DNA of 64,000 bases. Origin: Pseudoalteromonas undina. Its GTDB lineage: Bacteria; Pseudomonadota; Gammaproteobacteria; Enterobacterales; Alteromonadaceae. The notes below the pieces were generated by a model, which was not told the DNA's origin, did no database searches, and saw only the letters and a program-made list of their open reading frames with translations. The stretch covers positions 1,426,001 to 1,490,000 of the forward strand of contig NZ_AHCF03000003.1 of assembly GCF_000238275.3 (NCBI RefSeq), given 5' to 3'. A program made the position numbers and the translations under genes. Below are positions 1 to 9,149 of this stretch, one piece after another. Each line of letters begins with the position of its first letter. Position 1 is the first letter of the stretch.

Positions 1-544
1 TTTCGTATAGGTAATCTTCAAAGCCATATTCTTCAACTAAGCTGCGAATTTTACCTATGCGGACTTGTACTTCTTTTGAATTTTCAAGGCTTTCTTTGGC
101 ACCAGGAACTGATAGCCAATCAAGTACTTGGGCGGCACTTGTTTGTGGATTTGTTGGCGCTATAGCAAACCAGCCGTTATGCCAGTGTACTGTTGTTGCT
201 GCTACCACCATTGTAAACATAAGTGGAATACTCACTAAGCGCGTAAATAAACCAATAAGTAAAAACCAACCTCCTAAAAACTCACTCCAACCGGCTAAAA
301 AAGCAAGCAAATCAGGAAACGGTAATCCTAATCCCCAGTCACTATTGCCAAACCACTGAACGACATCATCAGAGGCTAAAAACTGGTTAAAAAAACCATT
401 AGTATCGCCACTTATTGCGAGTTTGTTATAGCCTGCAATAATCATTACAGGCGCTAAAATCAAGCGAAAAAGCAAAGCAGGCAAACCATCCAATAAAGAT
501 AATTTACCTATAATATTGTCGTAAAGTGTAATTAATTTAATCAT
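1..544 (-). CDS. HvfX-like DoxX family membrane protein (3' end off the window)
   Basis: This reading frame stays open to the left edge, so only the first 181 codons are seen. It starts at an ATG preceded by AAGAG. The translation is a DoxX-type membrane protein: hydrophobic segments lie around residues 22-40, 75-100 and 105-120, with motifs LAPVMIIAGYNK, FLAGWSEFLGGWFLL and VHWHNGWFAI. The order and wording match what I recall of HvfX, the DoxX member that accompanies copper-binding RiPP (bufferin-like) operons; this subfamily call is from memory. It lies 89 bp downstream of fadH on the same strand, with no obvious terminator between them. Any partner genes hvfA/B/C would have to lie left of the window, so involvement in copper-peptide maturation is inference. 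DoxX family membership is solid. Confidence 0.75.
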   Translation of the reverse strand, partial: MIKLITLYDNIIGKLSLLDGLPALLFRLILAPVMIIAGYNKLAISGDTNGFFNQFLASDDVVQWFGNSDWGLGLPFPDLLAFLAGWSEFLGGWFLLIGLFTRLVSIPLMFTMVVAATTVHWHNGWFAIAPTNPQTSAAQVLDWLSVPGAKESLENSKEVQVRIGKIRSLVEEYGFEDYLYE

Positions 545-633
545 GCGCACTCTTGTATGTTCATTGTTTATTAAGTTATAGACTATAAACAAACATGACC
601 GCGCACAGAGCTAAATTATTTCGCCCTTAAAGA

Positions 634-2595
634 TTAAATTTGCCTTGCTACTTGTAACGCTTCAAATATTGCGCGTTTAGCATCAATAGCAGCAGCGAGT
701 TTAGCGCCACCAATAACATGCACGTTGGCGTTCTCTGCTTGTGCCTTAAATAACTCGTCGTTAGACACTTGACCAATACAGGCAATAACCGTATCAACTG
801 GCAGTACTTGAGTTTCACCAGCAACACTAATGGTTAGGCCGTTTTTATCAAAACTATGGTATTGGCAGTCTGCAATTTGTTTAACACCATGTTGTTTGGC
901 AACTTGACGATGGATCCAACCAGTAGTTTTACCTAAGTCACCACCAAAGCGCCCTGCACTGCGTTTTAGCATATAGAGTTGACGTTCATCTTTATGCGGC
1001 TGAGGTTCACACTCTATGCCCCATTGGGTTTTAAAGTCGCTGATGCTTTGTGATTTATGTTCACTTAAAAATGCCACCATATCAAAACCAATACCGCCTG
1101 CGCCTAATATAGCAATAGAATTACCCAGCTCTACTTCACCGCGTATAACTTCATCGTAAGCAAATACACGCTTATCATCGCTGCATTTAATCGTAGCTTC
1201 ACGTGGTCTTACACCAGTTGCAAATACCACATCATCAAACTCAGCTAGCATACTGTCACTAAATGCTTTACCTAATTCAATGGTTACATTTAGACGCTTA
1301 AGTTCATTACTAAAGTAAGCTAATGTATGATTGAAGTCTTCTTTACCGGGTATTTGCATCGCTAAATTGAATTGCCCACCCATATGTTGCTTTTGGTCAA
1401 TCAGGGTTACATTGTGCCCTTTTTGCGCTAAGTAACAGCTAGACGATAAACCTGCAGGCCCTGCGCCAACAACTAATACATTTTTAGCTTTCTCTGCTTT
1501 TTCTAACGGGTAATCAAGCTCAAAACCTGCTTGTGGATTTACTAAACAGGTAGCGCGCTTACCTTTAAATACATGATCTAAACAACCCTGATTACAACCA
1601 ATACAAATATTAATATGCTCAGATTGCTTAGCCGCGTATTTATTAAAAAATTCAGGATCAGCTAATAATGGACGCGCCATAGAAATTAAATCAGCTTCGC
1701 CAGCATTTAAAATATCATTAGCAATCTCTGGGGTATTAATGCGGTTTACCGCAATAACAGGCACGCTAATAACATCTTTTAAACGCCTTGACGCTTCTTT
1801 AAATGCACCCGGTGGCACCATACTCGCAATTGTAGGTACGCGCGCTTCATGCCAACCAATTCCGGTATTAAAAATATCAACACCCGCTTTTTCAAGTGCA
1901 ACCGCTTGTTGAGTTACTTCATCAGGGGTTGAACCATTAGGGATTAAATCTATAACGGAGAGTCTAAAAATAATTAAAAATTTATCCGATACTTTTGCTC
2001 TTACTGCTTTTACAATTTCAACGGCTAAACGCATTCTGTTTTCAAGGCTGCCGCCAAATTCGTCGTTTCGTTTATTAGTATGCGGTGCCATAAACTCATT
2101 AATCAAATAACCTTCTGAGCCCATTACTTCCACGCCATCGTAACCAGCCTTTTCAGCCAAATAAGCCGAGTGAGCAAAATCTTTAATCGTTTTCTTAATT
2201 GAACTTAAAGACATTTCCTTTGGTTTATATGGATTAATCGGAGCTTTTATAGCACTTGGTGCCTGATTAAAAGGGTGATACGCATAACGCCCAGCATGTA
2301 ATAATTGCAAACATATTTTACCACCATGTTGATGAACAGCTTGCGTATATGCACGATGCTTAAATACATCGTAATAACTATTAAATGATGAAGAAATAGG
2401 CGTTAACTTACCGCGTAAGTTAGGGCTGTAGCCTCCGGTAATAAGCATCGCAGTGCCACCTTTGGCACGTGCTTCATAAAAGGCACGAAGGCGTTTGCGA
2501 TTGTGCCAACCTTCTTCAAGGCCGGTATGCATTGATCCCATTACTAAACGGTTGCGTAGTTGTGTGTGTTTTAGTTCTAGTTTTTGTTCTAACAT
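634..2595 (-). CDS. fadH: NADPH-dependent 2,4-dienoyl-CoA reductase
   Basis: Reduces 2,4-dienoyl-CoA intermediates during beta-oxidation of unsaturated fatty acids. The first ~320 residues are an old-yellow-enzyme FMN barrel (NRLVMGSMHTGLEE, VMGSEGYLINEF, NTGIGWHEARVPT). The 4Fe-4S cluster cysteines are C331, C334, C338 and C350. After these come two nucleotide-binding Rossmann folds (VVVGAGPAGLSSS, then AILGAGGIGFD). The length of 653 residues is close to E. coli FadH (672), and similarity runs from end to end. I chose the ATG at 2595 rather than a TTG four codons upstream because a G-rich stretch (GGGGCACAGG) sits just before it and the N-terminus then matches the family. It is divergent from sppA across ~300 bp in which I see no further gene. 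Confidence 0.93.
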   Translation of the reverse strand: MLEQKLELKHTQLRNRLVMGSMHTGLEEGWHNRKRLRAFYEARAKGGTAMLITGGYSPNLRGKLTPISSSFNSYYDVFKHRAYTQAVHQHGGKICLQLLHAGRYAYHPFNQAPSAIKAPINPYKPKEMSLSSIKKTIKDFAHSAYLAEKAGYDGVEVMGSEGYLINEFMAPHTNKRNDEFGGSLENRMRLAVEIVKAVRAKVSDKFLIIFRLSVIDLIPNGSTPDEVTQQAVALEKAGVDIFNTGIGWHEARVPTIASMVPPGAFKEASRRLKDVISVPVIAVNRINTPEIANDILNAGEADLISMARPLLADPEFFNKYAAKQSEHINICIGCNQGCLDHVFKGKRATCLVNPQAGFELDYPLEKAEKAKNVLVVGAGPAGLSSSCYLAQKGHNVTLIDQKQHMGGQFNLAMQIPGKEDFNHTLAYFSNELKRLNVTIELGKAFSDSMLAEFDDVVFATGVRPREATIKCSDDKRVFAYDEVIRGEVELGNSIAILGAGGIGFDMVAFLSEHKSQSISDFKTQWGIECEPQPHKDERQLYMLKRSAGRFGGDLGKTTGWIHRQVAKQHGVKQIADCQYHSFDKNGLTISVAGETQVLPVDTVIACIGQVSNDELFKAQAENANVHVIGGAKLAAAIDAKRAIFEALQVARQI

Positions 2596-2892
2596 CCTGT
2601 GCCCCAATAACTGGTCTAACCTGTGTGTTTGTTCAATTCTGCTTTAATGACGCAGAATAAGCAATATACGAGCAGCTTAAACTTAAACTTTTTAATTTAA
2701 AACACCCTAAATAATCTTGTTTTATGTATAACTGTTAATTGTAAAATACGGCTAAAAGTGACATAAACATTCGTATAATCATAAGTGTAATTGAATTTAT
2801 AAATGTTTCGTTACGATTTAGCAGTTAAATTAATTTATATTCTAAGCTACTATGGCAATAACGTTTTAGCTGTACGAATTTAAGGAGCTATT

Positions 2893-4758
2893 TTGATAGC
2901 GAAGGTATTTAAAGGTATATGGACAGGGATTAACTTCTCGCGTCGTTTAGTACTAAATTTATTATTTTTATTTTTGGTTATCATTTTCATTGTCTCAGTA
3001 TCAAGTGACGGCGATAAAATCATTGTCGAAGAGGGTTCTGTCCTCAGGCTCAACCTAAACGGTCCTATTGTGGAAGAAAAAACCTACGTAGACCCTATAG
3101 AAGCGGCCATTAATGATGCAACAGCAAGCGCTGATACGCCTACTGAAATACTGCTTGATGATGTCATTGAAGTAATCAATGAGGCGTCACAAGACTCTCG
3201 TATCAGCGCAATTTTGCTTGATTTACAAGAAATGCCAAAAGCGCACTTAAATAAGCTTAAGCAAATTACAAAAGCACTTGATACATTTAAAGCAACTGGA
3301 AAAAAAGTAATTGCCTCAGGCTATTACTATACCCAAGCGCAATATTACATTGCCGCGCATGCAGACGAAATTGCGATGCACCCTTATGGTAGTGTGCTTA
3401 TTGAAGGCTACGGTATGTACCCGCTTTACTTCAAAGATGCATTAGAAAAATTAGAAGTCACTCAGCATATATTTCGTGTAGGTACCTTCAAATCTGCCGT
3501 TGAACCGTTTATCAGAAACGATATGTCAGAAGCAGCTAAAGAAGCAAACCGCGTATGGTTAGGTGCTTTATGGAACGAATATAAGCAAGATGTAAGTGCG
3601 GTGCGTCCATTTGACGAATCAAATTTTGATGAAACAATGGATACTTATTTAGCCAAAATGCAGGCTGCCAATGGTGATGCGGGTAAATACGCGCTGGATA
3701 ATAAATGGGTTGATTCTCTCAAAACTAATCAACAAATTCGTCAACAATTAATTGATCTAGTTGGCGCTGAGGAAGATGGTAAAACATTTAAACAAGTGTC
3801 TTTTGGTGAATACTTAAGCTTAGTTAAGCCGCCAATTGAGTTTGATAACCCAATGACAGAAAAAGTCGCTGTTGTTGTAGCTAAAGGTACCATCGTAGAC
3901 GGTGAGCGTCGTGCCGGTGAGATTGGCGGTGATTCAACAGCTGCACTATTACGCAAGGCACGCCTTGACGATAAAGTAAAAGCAGTCGTTTTACGTATTG
4001 ATTCTGGCGGTGGCAGCATGTTTGCCTCTGAAGTTATTCGTGCTGAAGTATTGGCACTTAAGGCCGCAGGCAAACCAGTCATTGCTTCAATGAGCTCAGT
4101 AGCTGCATCAGGTGGTTATTGGATTGCATCAGCGGCAAATGAAATTTGGGCAGCACCTAGTACGATTACCGGCTCAATCGGTGTATTTGGTACCTTTATG
4201 ACCTTTGAAGATACCTTAGCTAAAATCGGTGTTTACTCTGATGGTGTAGCGACTACAGAAATGGCCGGTTTTTCAATAACTCGCCCACTAAATGAAAAAA
4301 TGGCACAAGTGATTCAAATGAGTGTTGAAGAAGCTTATGAACGTTTTTTAAATGTGGTTGCCGATGCGCGTAATATGACCCCTGAGCAAGTTGATAAAAT
4401 TGCCCAAGGCCGCGTTTGGATTGCATCGCAAGCTCAAGAGCTTGGTTTAGTTGACAAGCTGGGTAACAAGCAAGACGCTATCAAAGCGGCTGCAGAGCTT
4501 GCTAAACTTAACTTCTATGAAGTTAAAACAATTAAACAATCACTTAGCCCTCAAGAACAAATGCTCCAAGATATTTTTGGTAGCGCCGCGGTTAAATCAG
4601 TGCTTGGACTTGAAACACAAAAATCAGCAGTACTAGCTAGTCAAGCTAACCTGCAAAGCGTGATTAAGCAATTAAGCAGCGAAGTAGAAAACCTGAAAGA
4701 TTATAACGATCCACAAGGTGTTTACGCGCGCTGTTTAGAATGTACAGTTGCACAATAA
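2893..4758 (+). CDS. sppA: Signal peptide peptidase SppA, 67 kDa type (TTG start)
   Basis: Membrane-anchored serine protease that degrades cleaved signal peptides in the periplasm. An N-terminal signal anchor spans about residues 17-37, followed by two tandem S49 domains as in the long E. coli-type enzyme. The catalytic dyad is visible: Lys200 in GTFKSAVEPF and Ser406 in VAASGGYWIA. The 621-residue length fits the family. The start is a TTG, chosen because a full AAGGAG ribosome-binding site lies five bases upstream and the signal anchor needs this start. The gene ends with a strong intrinsic terminator that runs directly into the ansA start codon. Confidence 0.93.
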   Translation: MIAKVFKGIWTGINFSRRLVLNLLFLFLVIIFIVSVSSDGDKIIVEEGSVLRLNLNGPIVEEKTYVDPIEAAINDATASADTPTEILLDDVIEVINEASQDSRISAILLDLQEMPKAHLNKLKQITKALDTFKATGKKVIASGYYYTQAQYYIAAHADEIAMHPYGSVLIEGYGMYPLYFKDALEKLEVTQHIFRVGTFKSAVEPFIRNDMSEAAKEANRVWLGALWNEYKQDVSAVRPFDESNFDETMDTYLAKMQAANGDAGKYALDNKWVDSLKTNQQIRQQLIDLVGAEEDGKTFKQVSFGEYLSLVKPPIEFDNPMTEKVAVVVAKGTIVDGERRAGEIGGDSTAALLRKARLDDKVKAVVLRIDSGGGSMFASEVIRAEVLALKAAGKPVIASMSSVAASGGYWIASAANEIWAAPSTITGSIGVFGTFMTFEDTLAKIGVYSDGVATTEMAGFSITRPLNEKMAQVIQMSVEEAYERFLNVVADARNMTPEQVDKIAQGRVWIASQAQELGLVDKLGNKQDAIKAAAELAKLNFYEVKTIKQSLSPQEQMLQDIFGSAAVKSVLGLETQKSAVLASQANLQSVIKQLSSEVENLKDYNDPQGVYARCLECTVAQ

Positions 4759-4800
4759 TGCCCTAACAGGCTGTATTGATTAGCACTTAACGTTATACTA

Positions 4801-4828
4801 AGCCCAGTTTTTTTACTGGGCTTTTTTT
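4801..4828 (+). terminator. Intrinsic terminator of sppA that contains the ansA translation-initiation region
   Basis: An 8-bp perfect stem AGCCCAGT / ACTGGGCT with a six-T loop is followed by seven T residues. The next base is the A of the ansA ATG. The only purine-rich element available as an ansA ribosome-binding site (GGG at 4818-4820) lies in the 3' arm of the stem. The hairpin may therefore both stop sppA transcripts and limit ansA translation. Confidence 0.8.
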
Positions 4829-5839
4829 ATGAAACGTAAACGCATTTACATCGCTTATACTGGCGGTACTATAGGAATGAAAAAATCAATCCGCGGCTAT
4901 ATTCCTGCCGAAGGTTTTTTAACCGAAACTGTGGTTAATAACGCAGAATTTAATCGTGAAGAAATGCCATTATTCGATATTCATGAATACTGCCCACTGA
5001 TTGACTCTTCAGATATGTCTCCTGCTCACTGGCAACTTATTGCTGATGACATAAAAAGTAAGTACCAAGATTACGACGGCTTTGTAGTGCTGCATGGTAC
5101 AGATACCATGGCCTATACGGCATCGGCTTTATCGTTTATGTTTGAAAACTTAACAAAGCCTATTATCGTTACCGGCTCACAAATTCCGCTCTCTCAATTG
5201 CGCTCTGATGGTCAAGTTAACCTACTTAATGCCATGTATTTAGCAGCTAACTACCCGATAGCGGAAGTCAGTTTGTTTTTTAATAATCAATTATTTAGAG
5301 GCAACCGAGCAACCAAAGCGCATGCCGATGGATTTGATGCATTCGCCTCCCCTAACCTAGAGCCATTAGCGCTGTCTGGCATTAATATTCAACTGTTCAA
5401 AGGTCAGTTAAGTCCGTATGTAGAAAATGAATTACAAGTTGCGCAGATCACTCCTCAAGCCATTGGTGTATTGTATTTATACCCTGGGATCAGCAAAGAA
5501 GTGGTTAAAAGCTTAGTTAATGGCAACATTAAAGCATTGGTACTGCTGAGCTTTGGTGTGGGTAATGCACCGCAAGACCCTGAGTTTTTGGATATACTTG
5601 ATGAAGCGAGTAAGCGCGGCGTTATTATCACAAACCTCACTCAATGCCTAAAAGGGCAAGTGAATATGGGCGGGTATGCCACAGGAAATGCGCTACTCAA
5701 TATAGGCGTGATCAGTGGTTTTGATATGACCTTAGAAGCCTGTTTAACTAAACTGCATTATCTTTTTAGTCAAAACTTAGAGGTCGAAACGATTCGCCAT
5801 TTAATGCAAGATAATTTGCGGGGTGAGTTAACTCGTTAG
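4829..5839 (+). CDS. ansA: L-asparaginase, cytoplasmic type I
   Basis: Hydrolyses L-asparagine to aspartate and ammonia in the cytoplasm. The 336-residue protein matches E. coli AnsA throughout. The first catalytic threonine is in AYTGGTIGM (residues 9-17) and the second in VLHGTDTMAYTASALSF. GNRATKAHADGFDAF and the ending LRGELT are also family hallmarks. sppA-ansA adjacency is also seen in enterobacteria. The start is fixed by homology (MKRKRIYIAYTGGTIG), yet it directly abuts the sppA terminator, so expression must depend on read-through or on a promoter inside sppA. Confidence 0.95.
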   Translation: MKRKRIYIAYTGGTIGMKKSIRGYIPAEGFLTETVVNNAEFNREEMPLFDIHEYCPLIDSSDMSPAHWQLIADDIKSKYQDYDGFVVLHGTDTMAYTASALSFMFENLTKPIIVTGSQIPLSQLRSDGQVNLLNAMYLAANYPIAEVSLFFNNQLFRGNRATKAHADGFDAFASPNLEPLALSGINIQLFKGQLSPYVENELQVAQITPQAIGVLYLYPGISKEVVKSLVNGNIKALVLLSFGVGNAPQDPEFLDILDEASKRGVIITNLTQCLKGQVNMGGYATGNALLNIGVISGFDMTLEACLTKLHYLFSQNLEVETIRHLMQDNLRGELTR

Positions 5840-5860
5840 GTGTTCAGCAAAACGAATAAC

Positions 5861-5889
5861 AAAAAAGGACGCTATTTAGCGTCCTTTTT
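5861..5889. terminator. Bidirectional terminator between ansA and gnd
   Basis: The stem GGACGCT-ATTT-AGCGTCC is flanked by six A on the left and five T on the right. It can therefore end the plus-strand ansA transcript and the minus-strand gnd transcript, which converge here. Confidence 0.85.
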
Positions 5890-5905
5890 ATTTACTTAGA
5901 TTTTA

Positions 5906-7279
5906 TTAACGAACTTTTGCGTCAATATCAACTAAGTCAGTTAAATGACACGTTTCCCCGCTGTGAGTCTTAATGCCATGCTCACCAAAGTAATCACGCT
6001 GGGCTTGTACTAAATGCCCATTACTTGGTGTTGTTAACGTTGCTAAGTAGGTTTGTGTTGCACTTAGCACAGGGAATGCCAGACCCGTCATGACCGCTTG
6101 GCCCGTTACTTTACGCATTGCGAGTGACTCTTTTTCAAGAGTATCAATAAACTCAACACCTTGCGCTACACTGTCTAAGTAATCTGCACGAATAATACAC
6201 CCTGCACGCCAGGTTTGTAGTGTTTTGGCTAAATCAACTTTCCACTGATGGGTACGTGAAGCACCTTTAATTAATGCAAGTCCTTGACGATACGCTAGTA
6301 AACTTGCAAGAGTAAATGCATCTTTCAATTCATCTAAATCAATATCAACTTGCGTGGTATTTTGCGCGCTATACGTCATCTCTTGTGCAGCAGTGGTATT
6401 GCATGCATTAGTTAAATGGCGTGCTTGAACAGCGGCTACTAATGACGGTACCGCAATACCCAATTCAAGTGCATTTTGAGCTGTCCATAAACCAGTACCT
6501 TTTGCGCCAACTTTGTTATCAATTAAGTCAACAAGGGGCACATTTTGCGAATTTTCAAGTGACAAAATATGGCTAGAAATTGACAATAAATAGCTATTTA
6601 ACTGGCCTTGTGACCATTCATTAAATATCTCAGCAATTTCTTTTGGCGAGCGCTTAGTTCCATGACGAAGTAACTGATACACTTCAGCAATAAGTTGCAT
6701 CAGTGCGTATTCAATTCCATTATGAACCATTTTTACAAAATGACCGCTGGCTGATTGACCAACGCGAGCAAAACACGACTCGCCTTTGTAGCTTGCAGCA
6801 ACTTTTGTAAACCATGGCTCGACACGCTCCCAGCCACCTTCAGAACCACTTGCCATCATAGCTGGCCCATGACGCGCACCCTCAGCACCACCTGAAATAC
6901 CCATGGTGGCAAACTCAAACTTGTCTTGGTATTTTAGCTTGCGATTAATTCCGTCTTTGTAATTACTGTTACCGCAGTCAACAATAATATCACTACATTG
7001 AACACCCGCTTCAATCAGCTCATTGCAAACCGCATCAACCAACTCACCCGCAGGTACAAGTAATAAAATAGAACGCGGTGTTTCTAAACGCCTAACCATA
7101 TCCCCTAGATCAGAGACAATGTGAAGTTTGTCAGCCATGCCTTGTGACTTAGCACAGCTTAATAACTCTTCACCCGCATTTGGGTTTTTGTCATAAGCGA
7201 CCAGCGTTATCCCTTTTTCAATCAAGTTCAGGGCAAGATTTTTCCCCATAACGCCTAACCCTACTAATGCAACTTGCAT
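5906..7279 (-). CDS. gnd: 6-phosphogluconate dehydrogenase (decarboxylating)
   Basis: Oxidative decarboxylation of 6-phosphogluconate to ribulose-5-phosphate, producing NADPH. Residues 6-12 form the Rossmann loop VGLGVMG. The substrate site shows SGG at 129-131 (GISGGAEGARHGPAMM) and the catalytic Lys183, Asn187 and Glu190 in KMVHNGIEYALMQ. The C-terminus carries the conserved AQRDYFGEHG. At 457 residues it is slightly shorter than E. coli Gnd (468). It stands alone, divergent from pykA. The shared 375-bp region holds a LacI-type operator at 7477-7490, so gnd could be co-regulated with the Entner-Doudoroff genes; this is inferred from position only. Confidence 0.93.
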   Translation of the reverse strand: MQVALVGLGVMGKNLALNLIEKGITLVAYDKNPNAGEELLSCAKSQGMADKLHIVSDLGDMVRRLETPRSILLLVPAGELVDAVCNELIEAGVQCSDIIVDCGNSNYKDGINRKLKYQDKFEFATMGISGGAEGARHGPAMMASGSEGGWERVEPWFTKVAASYKGESCFARVGQSASGHFVKMVHNGIEYALMQLIAEVYQLLRHGTKRSPKEIAEIFNEWSQGQLNSYLLSISSHILSLENSQNVPLVDLIDNKVGAKGTGLWTAQNALELGIAVPSLVAAVQARHLTNACNTTAAQEMTYSAQNTTQVDIDLDELKDAFTLASLLAYRQGLALIKGASRTHQWKVDLAKTLQTWRAGCIIRADYLDSVAQGVEFIDTLEKESLAMRKVTGQAVMTGLAFPVLSATQTYLATLTTPSNGHLVQAQRDYFGEHGIKTHSGETCHLTDLVDIDAKVR

Positions 7280-7476
7280 TTAGTGCCCTCCTCGGTAACA
7301 ACTATTTGGTTAGTAAATTAAAATAATACCGCGTGCATTATACTCAGGCCTTAACCATGAGCAAAGCTACATGCATTTATTACAGTTAAAATAAACACTG
7401 CAATTATATCAAACAACCGCCCTCACAGGGGAAGAAATAGCGCTGCTATTTAAATTTTTAGATCATTGACGCCCTG

Positions 7477-7490
7477 TGACACCGGTGTCA
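7477..7490. promoter_or_regulatory. LacI-family operator palindrome, gnd/pykA intergenic region
   Basis: Perfect 14-bp palindrome TGACACCGGTGTCA with the central CG typical of LacI-family operators. The same 14-mer occurs before edd (twice) and before glk/lacI. A TATAAT-like -10 for pykA lies at 7515-7520, which places this site just upstream of or touching the -35 region. From that position it could activate or repress. Confidence 0.8.
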
Positions 7491-7559
7491 TAATGATGAC
7501 ATATTCATTTTGTATATAATAGTCGCAATGTTATAAAAATTGCCTAAAACTAAAAATTA

Positions 7560-7599
7560 CTATTTAACCTGAAATCTTCTTTGAAGATTTATTAAATAG
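7560..7599 (+). promoter_or_regulatory. Two-segment hairpin in the pykA leader
   Basis: CTATTTAA at 7560-7567 pairs perfectly with TTAAATAG at 7592-7599. Inside, AAATCTTC at 7572-7579 pairs with GAAGATTT at 7583-7590 around a TTT loop. This gives two 8-bp stems separated by a small internal loop, about 55 bases before the pykA ATG. It has no downstream T-run, so it is not a simple terminator. It could be a leader structure or a DNA-level palindrome; the function is unknown. Confidence 0.5.
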
Positions 7600-7654
7600 T
7601 CACTAAAACAAAATAACCGTCAACTTGCTTAAAATAAGCGCACAGGAGAATTTA

Positions 7655-9091
7655 ATGTTAAGACGTACAAAAATAGTCGCGACACTTGGACCTGCAACAG
7701 ACAGAGATAATAACTTAGAAAAAATTATTCGCGCAGGCGCTAATGTCGTTCGATTAAACTTCTCACACGGTGTTGCACAAGATCATAAAGACCGTGCACA
7801 AGCTGTTAGAGATATAGCCGCTAAACTGGGTAAGCACGTTGCAATTCTTGCTGACCTACAAGGTCCTAAAATCCGTGTTTCAACCTTTAAAGAAGGTAAA
7901 GTAACTTTAGCGGTCGGTGCAAAATTCATCCTTGATGCAAAAATGGAAAAAGGTGAAGGCGATATTAACGCCGTTGGTATTGATTACAAAGAGCTACCAC
8001 AAGATGTAGCTCCTGGTGATTTACTCCTTTTAAACGATGGCTTAATTCAGCTTTCTGTAGAACATGTTGAAGGTCATTTAGTGCACACTGTGGTTACTGT
8101 GGGTGGGGTGCTCTCGAACAATAAAGGGATTAATCGTTTAGGTGGTGGTTTAACTGCGCCCGCGTTTACCGATAAAGACAAAGAAGACTTAATAACTGCG
8201 GCTGAAATTAATGTTGACTATATTGCCGTTTCATTCCCGCGTAGTGGCGATGATATGCGTTATGTACGTTCACTTGCAGAAGCTGCAGGCTCTAATGCTC
8301 AGCTTTTGGCTAAAATTGAACGTGCTGAAGCAGTAGAAACGCAAGAAGCAGTAGATGATATTATTTTAGCGTCTGACGCTGTGATGGTTGCTCGTGGTGA
8401 TTTAGGTGTTGAGATTGGTGACGCAGCTTTAATGGGCAAACAAAAACTCATTATTCGTCGCGCACGCTCGCTTAATCGTACTGTTGTAACAGCCACGCAA
8501 ATGATGGAATCGATGATCGATAACCCAATGCCAACTCGTGCAGAGGTTATGGATGTTGCCAACGCAGTGCTTGATGGCACCGATGCGGTCATGCTTTCAG
8601 CGGAAACAGCCGCTGGTGATTACCCAGAAGAAACGGTTGCCACAATGGCACGTGTTTGTTTAGGTGCTGAGTCGCAAAAAGAAACCCATGTTTCTAAGCA
8701 TCGTTTAGATAGCCGCTTCTCTTCTAATGCGGAGTCAATTGCACTCTCTGCAATGTATGCAGCTAATCACTTAGACTCTGTGAAAGCGATTATCACCCTA
8801 ACAGAATCAGGTAGTACAGCAAAACTTATGTCGCGTATTAGCTCTGGTTTACCCATTTACTCACTTTCACGTCATCCGAGCACATTAGGGCAAACAGCAC
8901 TATATCGTGGTGTTTACCCGGTGTTTTTTGACTCTACCAAATGTGAAAAAGATAATATGGTTAAAGATGCATTAAACACGTTAGTGGCTGCAGGTTCACT
9001 GCAAACAGGCGACACCGTGATTATCACTCATGGTGATGCAATGGAAACAATTGGTGCAACCAATACAATGAAGATAGTGACAGTGTCGTAA
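7655..9091 (+). CDS. pykA: Pyruvate kinase (PykA type)
   Basis: Converts phosphoenolpyruvate and ADP to pyruvate and ATP. The 478 residues match E. coli PykA (480) from the first residues ([18 protein letters not shown]) to the end. The B domain is around 70-170, the active-site signature [14 protein letters not shown] holds Lys220, and MARGDLG- and [13 protein letters not shown] motifs follow. I chose the ATG at 7655 because AGGAG precedes it by six bases; an upstream TTG at 7625 has no such site. The leader carries a LacI-type operator and a structured hairpin, which tie this gene to the ED genes near 54-61 kb. Confidence 0.95.
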   Translation: MLRRTKIVATLGPATDRDNNLEKIIRAGANVVRLNFSHGVAQDHKDRAQAVRDIAAKLGKHVAILADLQGPKIRVSTFKEGKVTLAVGAKFILDAKMEKGEGDINAVGIDYKELPQDVAPGDLLLLNDGLIQLSVEHVEGHLVHTVVTVGGVLSNNKGINRLGGGLTAPAFTDKDKEDLITAAEINVDYIAVSFPRSGDDMRYVRSLAEAAGSNAQLLAKIERAEAVETQEAVDDIILASDAVMVARGDLGVEIGDAALMGKQKLIIRRARSLNRTVVTATQMMESMIDNPMPTRAEVMDVANAVLDGTDAVMLSAETAAGDYPEETVATMARVCLGAESQKETHVSKHRLDSRFSSNAESIALSAMYAANHLDSVKAIITLTESGSTAKLMSRISSGLPIYSLSRHPSTLGQTALYRGVYPVFFDSTKCEKDNMVKDALNTLVAAGSLQTGDTVIITHGDAMETIGATNTMKIVTVS

Positions 9092-9101
9092 AAGTCACAA
9101 T

Positions 9102-9133
9102 AAAAAACGCGAGCTAATTGCTCGCGTTTTTTT
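9102..9133. terminator. Bidirectional terminator after pykA
   Basis: The stem AACGCGAGC / GCTCGCGTT (nine bp, five-base loop) is flanked by A on the left and seven T on the right. It lies between converging pykA and the LytTR regulator gene. Confidence 0.88.
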
Positions 9134-9149
9134 ATGCTATTTATTAAAG

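Noticed and set aside
57..359. 100-codon plus-strand frame at the left edge
   Set aside because: The other strand encodes a clear DoxX/HvfX membrane protein over the same bases.
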